In this document: positions 1 to 13,609 of the stretch, one piece after another
Layout: each line of letters begins with the position of its first letter
Position numbering within the stretch: the first letter of the stretch is position 1
NCBI GenBank assembly: GCA_932521035.1
Contig: OW051497.1
Coordinates: forward strand, 10,044,001 to 10,108,000
DNA length: 64,000 bases
Direction: 5' to 3'
Origin: Oscheius dolichura
Taxonomy: Eukaryota > Nematoda > Chromadorea > Rhabditida > Rhabditidae
Notes under the pieces: model-generated
Told to the model about the DNA's origin: nothing
Databases searched by the model: none
Seen by the model: only the letters and a program-made list of their open reading frames with translations
Made by a program: the position numbers and the translations under genes

Positions 1-472
1 GGTCAATCAATGACTGATGCACCGGCTCTTATCTTCCGTTCGGCGTAAATGGAACTGTTATTTTTTTTTGGAAAACTACGAACACACACGTATTTACATT
101 TGACTGAAACGCGTTCCATATTTGAATAGATGACTCCTCATATGTTTGTTCCTCCTCCGGGCATCTAGGGGAATATTTTGACAACTTGAGCCTGGCTGGT
201 AGCGGTTGGTGGTAGATTATGCTGACAAATATGAATAGAAACATTTCGTAAGAAACTCCTTAACGGGGAGTGGGATCAACACTTACCTGAATGAACTTAC
301 TTTCCCAATAATGTCTTCGGTTCACTGCTACGTTTGGTTGTGAGTTTTTCTCTAAAAGTGCGCTTCTATCATGGGATATCCTTCCTTTCCCATATACCAT
401 GAATCACGCGTGGGCGCGGATGCAAGGGGAGGTCGTTAGAAAAAGCAAGAGAGCGATTTTCCTTTTCTTTTG
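1..472. other. No supported gene at window start
   Basis: An open frame on the minus strand at 29-244 begins with a hydrophobic stretch, but it has no family resemblance and no clear splice context. I see nothing else that can be supported. Confidence 0.4.
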
Positions 473-3400
473 ATGTTAATCGATCGGCAGATATTATTGC
501 CCCGCTTTCAGCATGGAGCCGTTCCCCTTGCGGGATTGTCTCTCAGCCACGGGTGTGAATGGACATGGACGGTCAATGGCTGTTGGTTCCCAAGGTCAAC
601 TGGTTTTCATGTAGGTCTTTTTATCTCCTTTATAGTTTTTTTTCTGATTACCCGAATAGCCTACCCTTTTAGGAAATCGGCAACAGAGCTTATGTATTAT
701 GATACTCATGAAATATACCAAAGTACACTACGGCTATCTAAAAAGGATCCACTATTTGATGACTGTTATGTAACTGATTATTCTTTACAGTAATCAAGGT
801 AATTTACAGTTTTACGACTTCTCGTATCTACGTGGTGGCACACTAGCCGTGTGCTTGCAAAGACCGACCACGGGTGAACTGTTCATCTGCGAGGGAACAA
901 TAGACCCTCAGGATAAAACCGTAAACATCGGAGGAACGGTGCATGAGACAAAGATTGTAACTATGTAGGTCCCTCGGCCAGTTTAAGACTACGAAAAATT
1001 TCAGGAAAGGAAGAACTGTTTGTTTCCTCCAAGACGAAGCAGGCGTCGTTCTCATCTCTTATCCTATCAAATGGGCAGGGAAAGACGATTTTATTGAATT
1101 GTTCCACGTTTCTAATTACTTCTCAGCTGGTGCGGGTGACAAATATAAGATCTCTTTGACTACAAAGGATAAAGTCGATGGTGAGAAAAGAGCAAGATTA
1201 AAAGACGAGGGGTTCAGCAACCTTTGTAAATGTTTTCATCTCCAGAAATCATTTGTATATGTTCTACGGGCAGGACTACAGTAAATTTCTTCTTGTGGCG
1301 TTAACAGGTGGGTTCTTTTTTACTTGATAGCAACTAGTTGAACTTTAGGAAGCAATTGTGGGAAATGTGAGATTAGAGCCTCACAGGGGCTACCCCCTTC
1401 CGATGCCTACATGGGTAAAACAACAGTAGTGTTCGAGGAATTTGCTCTAATCTACGCGTTCATGAACAGGAACATCCGCGTGCCGGTCAAACCAAACCTG
1501 TATATGCTTAATCTCACGTATGTTCAATCCCCTCTGATCCTTATAAATCAGCTGCAGGAACCTCAAATGGATACCTTTGAATCTATCCCTTTCTCATCAC
1601 TTTCCCAACAGCAAAGTCTGTCTTCAAAAGGTACAGCCTGCATTATTTTGAACTTTACTGGTACAATTTCAGCTAGGAGAGGAGCTCATTTACATGCACG
1701 GCGACTGCAACGTAATCGGGTGCAGTGAAAAGGCGCATTTGTATCAGATCAACATAGAGCCCCTTATGGTGAATTGTATATGCTGAGTCACCTTATTTAT
1801 AATTTAGGGTCTTTTGAATTCACGCAGTCGCAGTCAATCGACAGAGTTTGCCTATGGTTGTTTACGGTATCCGAGTGTCTCCAATTCGGTCACCATCCCG
1901 GATAGAAGAAGCTCCTCCATGTCTGCTCCTTCCGTCTCATCCGATACTCCCCCAACAACCCCAATAGAAAATTCACCCAGTATTTGTAAATCAGACGCCC
2001 CTATAGTTCAACGGTACAAAAAGAAGCAGAGCAAAGATGAATCGGTAATTTTGTACATCTAGCTCATTGACAATGTGAGTTTAGGGCAGACGGCGGTACT
2101 TCAACAACCTCGGGAAAGCGTCATCAACCTCAGTAGACGGGAGCGACTGTGTCAAGCGGAGTGAGTCCCATACCTGGTAGTGTTCACCACTGGCGAAATC
2201 GGCTTGTCAACCGGCTTTGCATACTATCCAACTGTTTCACATGCCTCTCTAACAAAATCAATTCTGTTCCGCTTTTTTAGCACTGAAGGTCGTCTGAAAC
2301 CTTTTTTTTTCAGGCCCGTCCTGTTCCTCTTTACATTGGGGTGCCGATATGGCTGAACAAAGTGGAAGATCTCTTCAGGTTTCATTTTGTATCCTGTACA
2401 AAGGTCAATCTATTTTTAGGAACAAATTAAGCTGGCTAATGAGATGGGATACGGTGAAGACATGGTGATCGCTGCGTTGAACTTGATGCAAGGGCAATCT
2501 GATCAGGTGAGCATAGGTGCTAGCTAAAGACGTTTATAATGACCGAGCCTGTCATAACACATCCAAAAAATCGTTAGCAAGCACTGTAACCCATCAAATA
2601 TGATATGAAAGAAAACGGCAAATATTGGTGTCAACTCAAACTGTACTTGATAAGCTCGCGTGAGATGCCCGTCTTTCAGCCGTACCACGCCTTCGACAGC
2701 ACCAATTCCATGTTGGACTTTTTGAACCAAGCCGTTGCCCGCCAAGAGCCAAAGCTTAAATTGTCGGTATATAATGAAAGTGCACGTCCTGATAAAGAAC
2801 GGTTTGACTTCCCCGTTTTTTTGTTTTACAATGGACTTCAGTCAACCAAGAGCACAGTCTGTTTCCCGGTCGTCTTCCTTCCACCTTGGCAGCCAGAGGA
2901 TACCCCGAGCCGAGAACCATGACCTCTTCCGCCTGATTCGCACTCTCGACAAGGAGAAGGAGCGAGATAAGCGGGAGGTTGAACAACAATTTACCCGCTT
3001 GAAAGTAATCTAAATGGAATGCGTGTTCAGAGATCATTTTAGACTCGAATCCATGAACTGGAAAGAGATTGCGAGCACCAACAGCGAGAGATTGAAAGGT
3101 TGCGGACCGACAACGATGAGCATACGGTGGAACTTCGAGAGAGGAACATACGGATAGATAAGATGATTGATGAAATTACGGCGTTGAGGGACAACTACGA
3201 CAAAGAGGTACTATAGTAATTGTGATCTCCCTACTTTCCTCTTCAGACTATTAAGAACTGCAATCTTTCGAAAGAGCTACATGTCCATAAGGAGTTGATC
3301 GACCACAGGAGGAAGAAGTACGACGAGGAGCAAGCCTCCTGGCAGCAGGTACAGTATCCCCCAGGCAAGAGCTGATCTTTGTAGAAGCATGCCGAACTGC

Positions 3401-4148
3401 AAGTGGACTTGGAAAAGCTCTCTCGTGAACTTCAGCTGAAATGTGCCCTGTTGGACGAGCAGACTACGATCTCTCGAAATTTAGAGCAGCGGAACACCTC
3501 ATTGGTAAGTGGCTACCTTTTAAGTTAGATGTTTGATTTCCAAGGAGTTGCTTACTTACCATTCTTGTGTTAAATAACAAATCCAAAACCTCTCCTCATT
3601 TCAGCAAACAGGAACGCTTCTTGAACAAATAGAAGCCAAAATGGAGTCGAGGTTAAGAATGGATGAGAGAATTGTTGAAGAAAATGCACGGCTAAGAGAC
3701 CTGTTTGATGATATTGTAAGTTTGGGGACCCGTAGCCTTCTAAAAACAACAATGACGATGAACTCCTTGGAAATCCCAGTGACGTCGTGTTTTCGGGCTC
3801 ATCAGCTATTTTCAGAGGACGAAGATGCCCGAATTAGAAGCCGCTAAACAAAGAGCGGAAGCTGCCATAGAGGATTGCGAGCATAAACGACGGGAAGAGG
3901 GAAAACGCCTACGACGTGAAATTAACACCCTCTTGGAGAAGACGACCTCTGAATGTTGCATCTGCCTCAGTACAAAGGTATCCTTGACCAGCACCCTCTA
4001 AAATGAGTCATATTTCCAGCCAAACGTTGTTTTTATGCCTTGTAGACATCTTGCCATATGCCAAGGATGCGTTGATGAATCGCCTCAACTGACCGAATGC
4101 CCTACCTGTCGAGGCAAGATCGAATCAACCCTTCAGATCTACACTTAG
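473..4148 (+). CDS. RING-finger E3 ubiquitin ligase with UBA-like domain and coiled coil
   Basis: The C-terminal 50 residues form a C3HC4 RING (CCICL, then CRHLAICQGC, then CPTC) ending in LQIYT and the stop at 4146-4148, like the C-terminal RINGs of the cIAP/MUL1/LRSAM1 type; a role as an E3 ligase follows from the family. Before it lie several exons (about 2850-3977) of charged heptad-like sequence predicted to be coiled coil, and at 2349-2500 a UBA-like segment with the MGY motif. A Ser/Pro-rich linker is coded at about 1811-2043. Exons at about 800-1730 read as beta-rich sequence, vaguely kelch-like, but I do not recognise the domain. Introns are 34-45 nt (for example 3978-4019). The ATG at 473 is only a candidate and the first exons are uncertain. 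The RING, UBA and coiled coil are secure; whether the 5' exons belong to the same gene rests on phase continuity. Confidence 0.72.
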
Positions 4149-7100
4149 TCTCTTTCATTGATACAATACCCTTAGTCTTTCGCCGACTAAGTCATACACA
4201 TTTCTTCACAAACTACAGGAATAAATTGGCCACAACGAGATCTTTAATTTTGATGCTCACAACAAGGGGTGCTATACAGGGGAAGCGAGAACACATTGGG
4301 GAAGGCTGCCTCTCAACGTCTTCCAAAGCCACGAGCACTGAGAATGGCCAATCGTTTCAGACTGAATTATCCCTGATTAGTTTCCTAGAAACAGAGACGT
4401 TACCTGGTACGCTTTTCATTGTTTTCCATGAGATCCCACGGAGCCCTCTTTTCCCTGTCTCCCAGCTCTGATGTGTATTCTGACGGCTCGTAGTGGGCTC
4501 TGAGCATACCCCAGTTCATATAGGGATAACGTTTTAGAATCAAATCTTAAATATTGGATTGTTGGCAACAGTAAGAAGAGACTTACAATGATCCTGTTGG
4601 GCTGACGATGTCTGAATAAATAGGAGAAGGGACAGAAGGGATGACAACACCGCCAGAAACATCATGTTATACCTGAAATTTCTGATCTACTAGGATAAAA
4701 ATAGAGAGAAGAAATGAAGAAGAGTCTAAAAACCAGTAATTATGTTGTGTCTGTGAGTTGATTGCATGTAAGAAGATAATCAACAACAAGAGTAACAAAA
4801 CCAGGAGCGGGCTAGAAATTACGCCATTGTCTAATTGGTGTGGGTGTTAATTGGCCTGAGAACATGGGAGTGATAAACGTTTCTTGAATATTTTAGTTGT
4901 TGTTTCAATGGGCTGACGACATCGAGGTAGGGTCACTGACACCCCCTTTGTAGCCTAGAGAAGGGTATACGAATGTAAATGGTCCTCCACGGGCAACATT
5001 TAGAAATATCAAAGTGTATTCCATTTCGTATCCCTCCCGGTGAAGCCGGAGTCGTAATTGGTTGAAGGACTTCTTGAAGGGGATAAGGACCATTGAAACA
5101 GAGACAAATGATGTATGCTTAGGATTGGTGACCGAAAGGGTTTAACTAGAGCTGGCGGTCTGGGTCCAGCAGTAGACACAAATGAACTGGGAGCAAAACG
5201 TTCCGGAGCACGAATCACTGCTAATGCGCAACTCGAGTCATCGCGTCACTTTTTTGTCTCGAGCTTTTTTTGCAGACATCACGGAAGAATCCCAAGAACG
5301 AGGGAAATGTGTTGGCCTTAAACGAAAACATTCTTTTGTGATTACAGCGACGGCTTCCGTCCTTTGACAATTGAAGGAAAGGAGCGTCCTCGTACGATCG
5401 GAGGTGATGATTACGAGCACTCTACTCAAACGTGAATATGCGTTCTATTCTAATTTAGGTGATCTTTATAATATTCTCGGCCATTTCCTGCTGATGCACT
5501 TCCTCTTTCGGTGATTACATGGGAAAACATACATGGTGGGGGAGGATGCCTCTTTTTGCCTCTGACGTTTGTATTTTCCTCTCCCGGAGGTTACCAAGAT
5601 TTTAGTCAAAAGGGGCAAGAATTGTTTAGTCGTCACCCCTTTAGAGCCTTATTATAAAGCTATTGTTTCCCGGCTCCCGTAAACACGGCGTTCGTTTATC
5701 AAAATAACCGCTCATCGTCCCCGTAAATTTATCATAGTACGCGAAGTAGCAACTCTTTAAAACCCAAAAGAAAAGGTCATAGGGGCAAAAGTCAGAACAG
5801 CACTATTAAGTGATGTAGAGGAAATCCAATGCGGATAGAATTATTAACCGGTGGATGCCTTATGCACTAAAATAGCTGCATTTCAACCGCTTCCACTCCA
5901 GACGCCGGTTGAACCATCGAACATCTTGGGAGAGAGTGGGAAGTCCAGCGGCTTTTCGAAACCAGGCAGAGGAGCACTATATTTAAAGAAGAAATCCACC
6001 CCACATTTAACTTTTAAAGGAATTTTTTTCTGTATTAATCTTGGATAAAATAGAAAGAATCCGTGGGGGTTACGGTAATTTGAAGTTCACGCCTCCGTGA
6101 TCCCGAGCGGAAGGAGACGATGTTGACTTGGATTAAAATAAAAGAATACAAATATTCCGTTGAAAAGTCAGTGGGATGAGTAAATTTAAAAGGAGTATCG
6201 GAAAATCCCCCAACGTGGTGTGAAATTGGGAAGGAAATGGATAAATAATGTGGCCTAACTCAAAGTAACTACCCCGTCGAGGGCGTCGGATCATAAAATA
6301 TACTACCTGTTAACCGCCGACGGAAATAGCCTTTTAACATCTGTGATTGGGGGTGGGAGATTAGGTCATCCAGGTAAATGAACGCGATGAATATTTCAGA
6401 ATTGTATGGAATTGAGCCCCCACAATTAGTAAAAAATGGAAAATCATAATCAGACTGGTCACTCCTTAGACAGGGTCGTCATAACTAAGGACAAAACAAC
6501 ATTATAAAAGTAATAGGGAGCTAAGGAGGAAAAATGATTAGCGACGTCACCAGCTCCGGAGAAACATTGGAAGGGGTGAAAATAGACACGTCTGGGACAA
6601 AGATACCTGCACAGAGCGAATCCTTAATTGGCCGTTAAATTAGATCCTTATTGCTCTATTACGTAGGCAATATTTTGGGTAAACGGGACGGGCAGCCCTT
6701 TCGGCTGGTAGACTATGGTACTTCAATAGCTTTTAGAACAAACACGCTTAAGGTTCACAGATAAAAACATGGAATAACATGTTTTAGCGACTTGAAAAGG
6801 TGCGGTTCAATGCCTTCAAAAGCAAAAGCGAAGAAAAAGTGGGAAAAGTGAATCAGAGAATAGAAGTGACGCGGAAAAAGTTCAACAGAGTACGAGGCGG
6901 GTAGTCTGAGGCCTTTTTTTAAAAAGGAGATACTTGTATAGGGCGTTAGGCTTGCAGCTGTTGCCATACGTATAAATAGCCGGGTCATTCTTCTTCAAAT
7001 TTGATGCAAGGTTATAAATTAGAGGCCGCGTCTTTTTCGACACGCGGTAATGTTCTGATTGAGTATTAAATGGACACCTTATATGAAGTTGATGGTTGAT

Positions 7101-10100
7101 CGCTTCCTGGGGCATTGTTTTCCATTGGCAGAGCAGAATACAGAACGTGTGTTTCAAAACGACACTTTTACCCACAAGAGAACGATCCTGCATGGGATCT
7201 AACATTATGAAATGATCATTCTATCATAAAGTTGAATTTCCTGTTTCTACCTACTTGAAAGACCTGTGATCTATTAACCTGAGAAGTGGGAGATTTCTTA
7301 TTGTTATAGCCCATTTCTAACGGATATTCCTCCGAAAAAACCTCTCCGCTACGGGACCAGGAAGCTTTTAAGCCTGGTCCCATAGCGGAGACCCGCCACC
7401 AAATTTGAATACGTCAAATATCCATTGGAAATTGACTATAGGACGGGGGTCGCTAGTCATAGTTAGAAATGGAGCCAGCCCTAAAATTTCAACTCTAACC
7501 CTTTCAGTTACTGACTCTGACCTACTGTTTTCCCTTTAACACAAATACCCTGACTGACGACTCTAACCTAATTTTGGGGATATTGGTTGTTTTACTATAT
7601 GCTGCTCAGTAAGAGATTCCCGAGTCGTTCGCCTTACAATGTGCTGGGATCGCATTTTGACCGCAGAGATGGCACATTTGAAGTGCCCCCTTGGAACCAT
7701 ATGGTTCTCCAGGTCTCTTCTCCCATTTCTCTAAACTACTTTCATAAGAACCGCATGTTCTCAACAGAGAAATCTTTTTGCTCCCCCCATATTACGTCTT
7801 CCAATTTAAGAAATGGAACCTTCTTTTGCCGGAACTAAAAAGGGATCAGAGCTTGAGCAATTTGTCCGAGTGCCCCTGTCCCCAGGCTGGCATTCTCTGC
7901 CCCTCTCTCTTGTGCACTGCAGTCTCTTTTCTTCTTGGATAAGGCTAAGAAGAGATCGAATGACTTCTCCTACCTATTTCCTGTCAATTAAAGGTCTGTT
8001 TGGTTTGTAAGCCGAACCAGATGTACATCTCTCCCTGAGCAAACCGGCTGCGGTTCCCTTTCAGGCCTTCTTGACTTCTACCATAAACAAATTAAAATTC
8101 CATCTTCTTTCTCAAAAGGGCCTTTAGTCACCGCAATACGGATGCTACTTGGCAGATTCTACTACTACTTAGCGTTGATTTATACGCCATGACGCATGTT
8201 GCCTCCGTTGTCACATTTTCACAAATGACTGTCGACGTGGAGTAATACAAAACAAAGTAGCGTAACGCAGACATACTCTCATCGGTAACATCCGCGACTT
8301 GACGAACAAAGTTCAAATGCATTGATTCTTTCGTGTCTATTTGAATCCTAATGCATTCTTGGCATCTTTTTTTGGCTTTCGAAGTCCACGAAACGGAATA
8401 CTTTTCAAAAAAACACTTCTCTCTCTAATATTCTTCCAAGCCTTCCGCAGCTTTCTTTCTCTTCTACCGAACGATAGCGCCGGTGTCCATCCCGCGTGTT
8501 AATTTCTAGCGATAATATGAGGTAGAGCTCTGTATCCGATTAAGCCTGACTCAAACATCCTGTTCCCGCGCCTCCAGACGCCTTAAAGTGCATCTAACAA
8601 ACTAGACACAAAAAATAACTCTGACGCTAACGAATTTCCTCGCCTCCGTTATTTCGGACCTAACATATTGCAAATCCAATGCACCTGGATTCTTTCACAG
8701 GGTTGCAATCTTGTTTTTGGGGTTCAAACCACATGACTCCAGTACTTTTGCGGAGCCGGATAGGTTACGGAAACAGGTGTGACGTCGAGGAATTCTATAT
8801 AGACGAAGTGATACGTGGGTGATTTTTCCTTACACCAGTAAACGGGCGGTGGTAGACATATCCGTAAAGATTATGGGGCGGGTAACGCGGTGGAAAGCGT
8901 CTTGAAACTTTCTGCATGGAAAACTCAGCATGGAGTTCTTTCTTTTTCATAGATTGAAGTCATTTTTGCGAACTACCATTTAAAGGGGATATGGACTTTG
9001 GGAAAACCGACATAGTCCCAGTTTTCGGGTGTTTTATAAGTTTTTCCACTTCTTCTCTCCGTAGTGCTCATACATATAGAAGCAATGGTTTCAGACTCTG
9101 CCAGGATTATTTGGTAGGCGACTGTTTTGACCAGAACTCAGAAACCTGGTGTTTAAACCGAGTTTCAAAGTTCTGCGAAATGGGCACTCCCCAAAATCCA
9201 CCTTTAGCTCACAGCCTTCTAAGAAAGTCTCAATATTGAAAGACTATTTTAAGGAATAAGAAAATTAGAAAATTCGGGTGACAAGTTGACGTCTGAAGTG
9301 CGAAGTTTGCCTTGCCAGCTCACTTTCCGCTTAGAGAAAGTCACTGAGCCGTATTTCCTCTGAACCTACGAACTGCCCAACCCGGAACCATGGGTCTAGT
9401 CCTTGCCCTGTTCAGAAGTGAGGGACTTCGTTTGTATTTTGGTATTTTGATCAACCTGAAACAGCGGAAACGGAAGCCTTTCTCGTGATGGTAAATAAGT
9501 AAAAACAATCTGCGCCTATGAAAGGTAAAATATGAGTTTTGCAGCTGTCAGTTAAAATTAAGTCGCACTCGTCTACTATGACTTTTTGTAGAAGACTTGC
9601 CCACCGCGATAGCCACGATAATGCGGCAGGTGTAGCAGGTGCCGTGGCCGTTATTGCCAGATGAATGAGAGTAGCTGACGCTCTGCCTATCTAGATCAAC
9701 TCACTACAAATGTGCTTCTCCCTCAGTCAACCGCAATCTGTTTCCTCTACTACTTATGATCAAAGGGACAGCTCGTTTTCGTCGCGATGTTATTGCACCC
9801 CATCTTGGGTGAAGGTGGCTGCCTCTTTCGTGGATTACGTGGCACAAATTGCTCCTAGCAGAACATTCGCACCCGGCAGAAGGGGGAGAGATCTCCCCTC
9901 TTGACCCAAAGACGAGAGGATCCCCCGTTTTATGCTTTTTGAGCTGAACTTCCGAATGCAGTTTTGTTTTGCTGTGGTTGAGTCCAAGTGATGGATGATA
10001 GCCATGCACCTCAATGTCAGGAGTGGACCCAGGCCACACTCACACCCGCTTCAGAAGGAATTTATTGCGCTGAACTCATTAGCATGCAGAAGTCGCGGAC

Positions 10101-12182
10101 AACAGAAGTCAGCAATTTGCATAGTTTCAACTGGGATGCGAGAGATTTTCGTCGACAAGGTAATGGTAGTAGAATTGCTCAGATCTGGTGTCTACATTAC
10201 ACTTTTGTCCTCATTTCCTTCCTAATAATTTCACAATTCCATGTTTAAATACAAATTACTGACGATAAAATTTCGAAAGTTCACCTTTTCTTGGCAAACG
10301 TTCGTCTCCATTTCATGAAATGGTCACATTTTTGAGAACATGATGTTCCTGGAGGTTGCTAGGCATGCAAATTGTATAAATCACTCTGACGTGTGGTCGC
10401 TTTTTTGACGACCACCGCTGTTCAATGTTGCTGCTGTACACCTGACAATCCTCATAACATGCGGGCATTTTGTCTTTTCGTTCCAACAGTTGACATCCTC
10501 TTCATTTTATTTTGCCCTTTCTCTGAAGATTCTAAAAAGATTTGGTCTCTTGACCAGCGGAGATATGTGCAAGATGGCTTCTCCACAACCGTCATGCTTA
10601 TTGCTTGTTGCTTGTGACCTCTGCTTCCTCCCAATAAGCTCGGGAGCTGTCCCTTGTCCGTCTCCATCGCGTCAGACTCATCGGTCGCCTTTCAATTCCA
10701 CCGTTAACGAGTTTCGCCTGACACTAGCCTCGCTCGTAAGCCCTCTTCTCCGCTCCAACTCCAATCTCAGCGTTCGAAAAATATATCCAGTAATTAATAA
10801 AATTATTCTTTCCTCCACTTTCGCCCCCTTCGCAATCTGAGAAGGTTTGTTCATAACCCTAATTCACTAACCTAATAGAGCATCACATCCCTCTGAATAA
10901 TTCCATCAGAGCTTCTCCTAATAATGGCCAGTGATTGCTACGATCCTTCTGGTTATATTTCAACTTGAAACAGAGGATCCTTTCTCAAGAGAGAGAGCCA
11001 ATAAAAGATAGATCCTTCATTCCATCTTCCCAGTGTTCCTGCGGCCTTCTCCATGTCGTTGGGGCTCTGTCATCCATAGGGAATCAGGGCCGAGTACCTT
11101 AACCTACCATACATAGAAAAAGAACAACTCCTCCAACCTTTAATAGCAACGTCTTTTCGGGGGAAGACTTGATCTTCTCGCGTCAACTTTTTTTGGAGAT
11201 TAGTGCCCTTTCCTTACGTAATGCATGACTTTTTTCATACTTGAAGTCATAGGGCCTGACGGGAGAAGGAAAATAAGAACCCTAATTGGATAGGTAAGGC
11301 ATGGAATAGCGTATGCTCTCACGAACCCCGTGGATTATCCTCATATTTGATGACATGGATCCACTAGCCCCTCCCCAACATGAAGTTGCCCTTTTTATAA
11401 CCCATCCGTTCTTTTCTAGGAACTATAAATTAGGGAATTGCGTATCTGGAACCTCGTTTTCTATGTAACATGTCAGCTTTTCTTACTTAAAAGATGAAAT
11501 GTATACGCTGTTTACTGAAGAGGGGGAAATATAGGGGGTCCGCTTTCGGTCACAATTGTTCATAATAGCCATCTCAGCTTATAATAACTAGGGGTTCAGC
11601 GGCTATTTTGAAACATTCTTCAAGATAGAACGTTTTGCCTTTTTGCAATCGTTGTTTTGCACTGATTTTCGCTGCCTAAACACTCAATTTATCAAAAAGA
11701 TGCCGCTTCTCCCCATCTTGATCTCTACCACTTTGCAAATTCATAACAGTTTCTCAGCCAGCAACCAGCTGTCATAAATTAGTAGCTGTAAACAGCCCGC
11801 TGCTGAGCCCTCTGGGGGCTACGCACCTCCGCTTGTCGGGTACCTCGATGTCGCCTCCTCGGAGTCGGAACAGCCCCCCAGGGAGAGATCCTTCCCAGCT
11901 CATGGAATCTGCGCGCAGCCGATCCCACACGTCTCTGTTTCACGCCGTCAAGTGAAGAGAAGACATCAACTCCTTTGTCAACTTTCTTCTTTTATATCTC
12001 ATGTTTCTTAATAAGCTAAGGGGCTTGGGAACTAACTACTTGGGTAGTGGATTTGTTCTGTCTTGTTTTTGTTCCTCCTCTGCTATACTTGTGTTCTTTT
12101 CCTCTTTCAGAGTTTTCATTAAATATTCATTTTTAGTTTCTAGGCAGCCGAGTACCTTTTAAAACCTCCCCCCAATGAGGTC
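4149..12182. other. Long gene-poor stretch
   Basis: Eight kilobases without any open frame that shows family resemblance, a signal peptide with matching downstream exons, or coiled-coil or zinc-binding patterns. The scattered frames of 60-120 codons are compositionally random. Only the hairpin at 7344-7390 stands out. RNA genes without obvious structure could be missed. Confidence 0.5.
7344..7390. repeat. 18-bp inverted repeat (hairpin)
   Basis: Arms 7344-7361 and 7373-7390 pair over 18 bp with a single C/T mismatch, around an 11-base loop containing an AAGCTT core. It lies in an otherwise featureless region. It could be a remnant of a small foldback element or a structured RNA; no host transcript is visible. 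Confidence 0.8.
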
Positions 12183-13609
12183 ATGCTTCTGGTATTGATA
12201 GCCCTTCTGCCGAGAGCCGTCAGCTTTCTTTTCCATTCAGATGCTGAAGTAGATCAATGTTATGAATTGGATTTAGAGAATTGTTTTCGAGAAGCATTTT
12301 TGGTAAGTATACGAGCAATTAATCATTTAATTAATTGTATTGGTGGCTTGAAAATTACTATTTTAGGCGGCAATGCATCCACCGTTTAGAAAAAGGAAGG
12401 AATTGGGGCAGGAGACCGTTTTCGACAAAAGAAAAGGTAAGCCTTGCCTTCTCATATTCCTTCTATTTTCTTGTATGTCTTGTTTTTTTCCTTGATGAGC
12501 TCAAGACGTGCAGGGAAACTGGCATTTTCGGGCTTTTTTCCCTGCTTTGGAAGGATTTGAAGCCCTTTGCGCTGCAAAACTGCCGTTTTCTGCTTGTCTG
12601 ACTAGCAGTTTCTGAAACAAAATTACCCAAAAAAAGCTGTAATATGTATGAGGAATAGAAGAGTCTGTAATATGAAATCATGTGTCTATCTATAGACTTG
12701 TCTTTGAGCTTTTCTTCCCATGCCCCATGTTTCTAAGTAAGGAGAGCAGATCATATTTCCTCGTTCCGTGAGCATACTTTACCCATGGCTGAAAAACTAA
12801 GCGAAAGATCGCCCCCAAAGACTACCCCACATATGTCTCCACAACAATTTTTATTGCAGCGCGGAGGGACTTCTTCCTCTGCCACGATGTACGACGTCTT
12901 TCTGCATGTTTTATGTATCCGGGCTGCTCCGATAACATGGCCGCTTCTGTAAGTTTCACTCTTCTTTTTCATACAAGTGTTGTTATAGGTAGCATCAGTA
13001 CAATATCATATGGTTTACGGGAAAAAGTTACCTATGCAGGTATTTCTAGCTTATCGAGGATTGGGAAAACAGGTGAGCCCAGTTTTGCCGTCCCGTTTAA
13101 TGTGGTCTCTTTTCCGATGTGTGACCAAGCTTGCTCAAGGGATTCGGTATTTATTTGTCGAAAAGATATGACACGAGATGAGCAGGAAGATGAGCAGGTA
13201 GCGACTCTTCTTCTTTTTATACTTTTGCTTTTTCAGTCTGCACTGACAGAAATATCGAAACTCGTTTTGAGGATAGCCGCAGATGCCGACAACTCGGACA
13301 CCTGTGACAGAATAAAACACACCTTGAGAAAAGTAAGAGGCCCGCCCGTCATTTTCCCTAACTTTATGCATGATTTCCTAATTTTCTACGCCATCAAACC
13401 CGCTTGTTATTCAGGTTCTTGCGGTGAGAGTCAAAAACTGTGGGGAAGCCGCGCGCTGTACCTGTGAGGACTCGCTGAGCGATGCCGCCTCCCTCTCCTG
13501 TGGCATTAACTGCGAACAGTTGGTGAACCAGGAGCAGCGGAGCTTAAGGAGTTCGTCCTCTTCCTATTTGTCTTGTCTTTCTGTTCTCCTACTGTTATTC
13601 CTTCTGTAA
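12183..13609 (+). CDS. Secreted Cys-rich protein, probably GPI-anchored
   Basis: The ATG at 12183 opens a clear signal peptide (MLLVLIALLPRAVSF) followed by a Cys-containing mature part. Exon 1 is 12183-12302, exon 2 12367-12436 and exon 3 12860-12948; phases agree. Later exons at about 13138-13197, 13240-13331 and 13415-13609 are Cys-rich, and the last ends in a Ser-rich stretch plus a hydrophobic tail (LSVLLLLFLL) directly before the stop, as in GPI-anchored proteins. The boundary between exons 3 and 5 (12990-13140) is not settled. The pattern of paired cysteines on short helices recalls GAS1/GFR-alpha type extracellular domains, but this is a weak impression. Expected location is the cell surface; function is unknown. 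Confidence 0.6.

Noticed and set aside
9704-10039. 111-codon minus-strand frame
   Set aside because: Composition is random-like (many Ser/Arg/His) and overlapping frames on the other strand are equally long.
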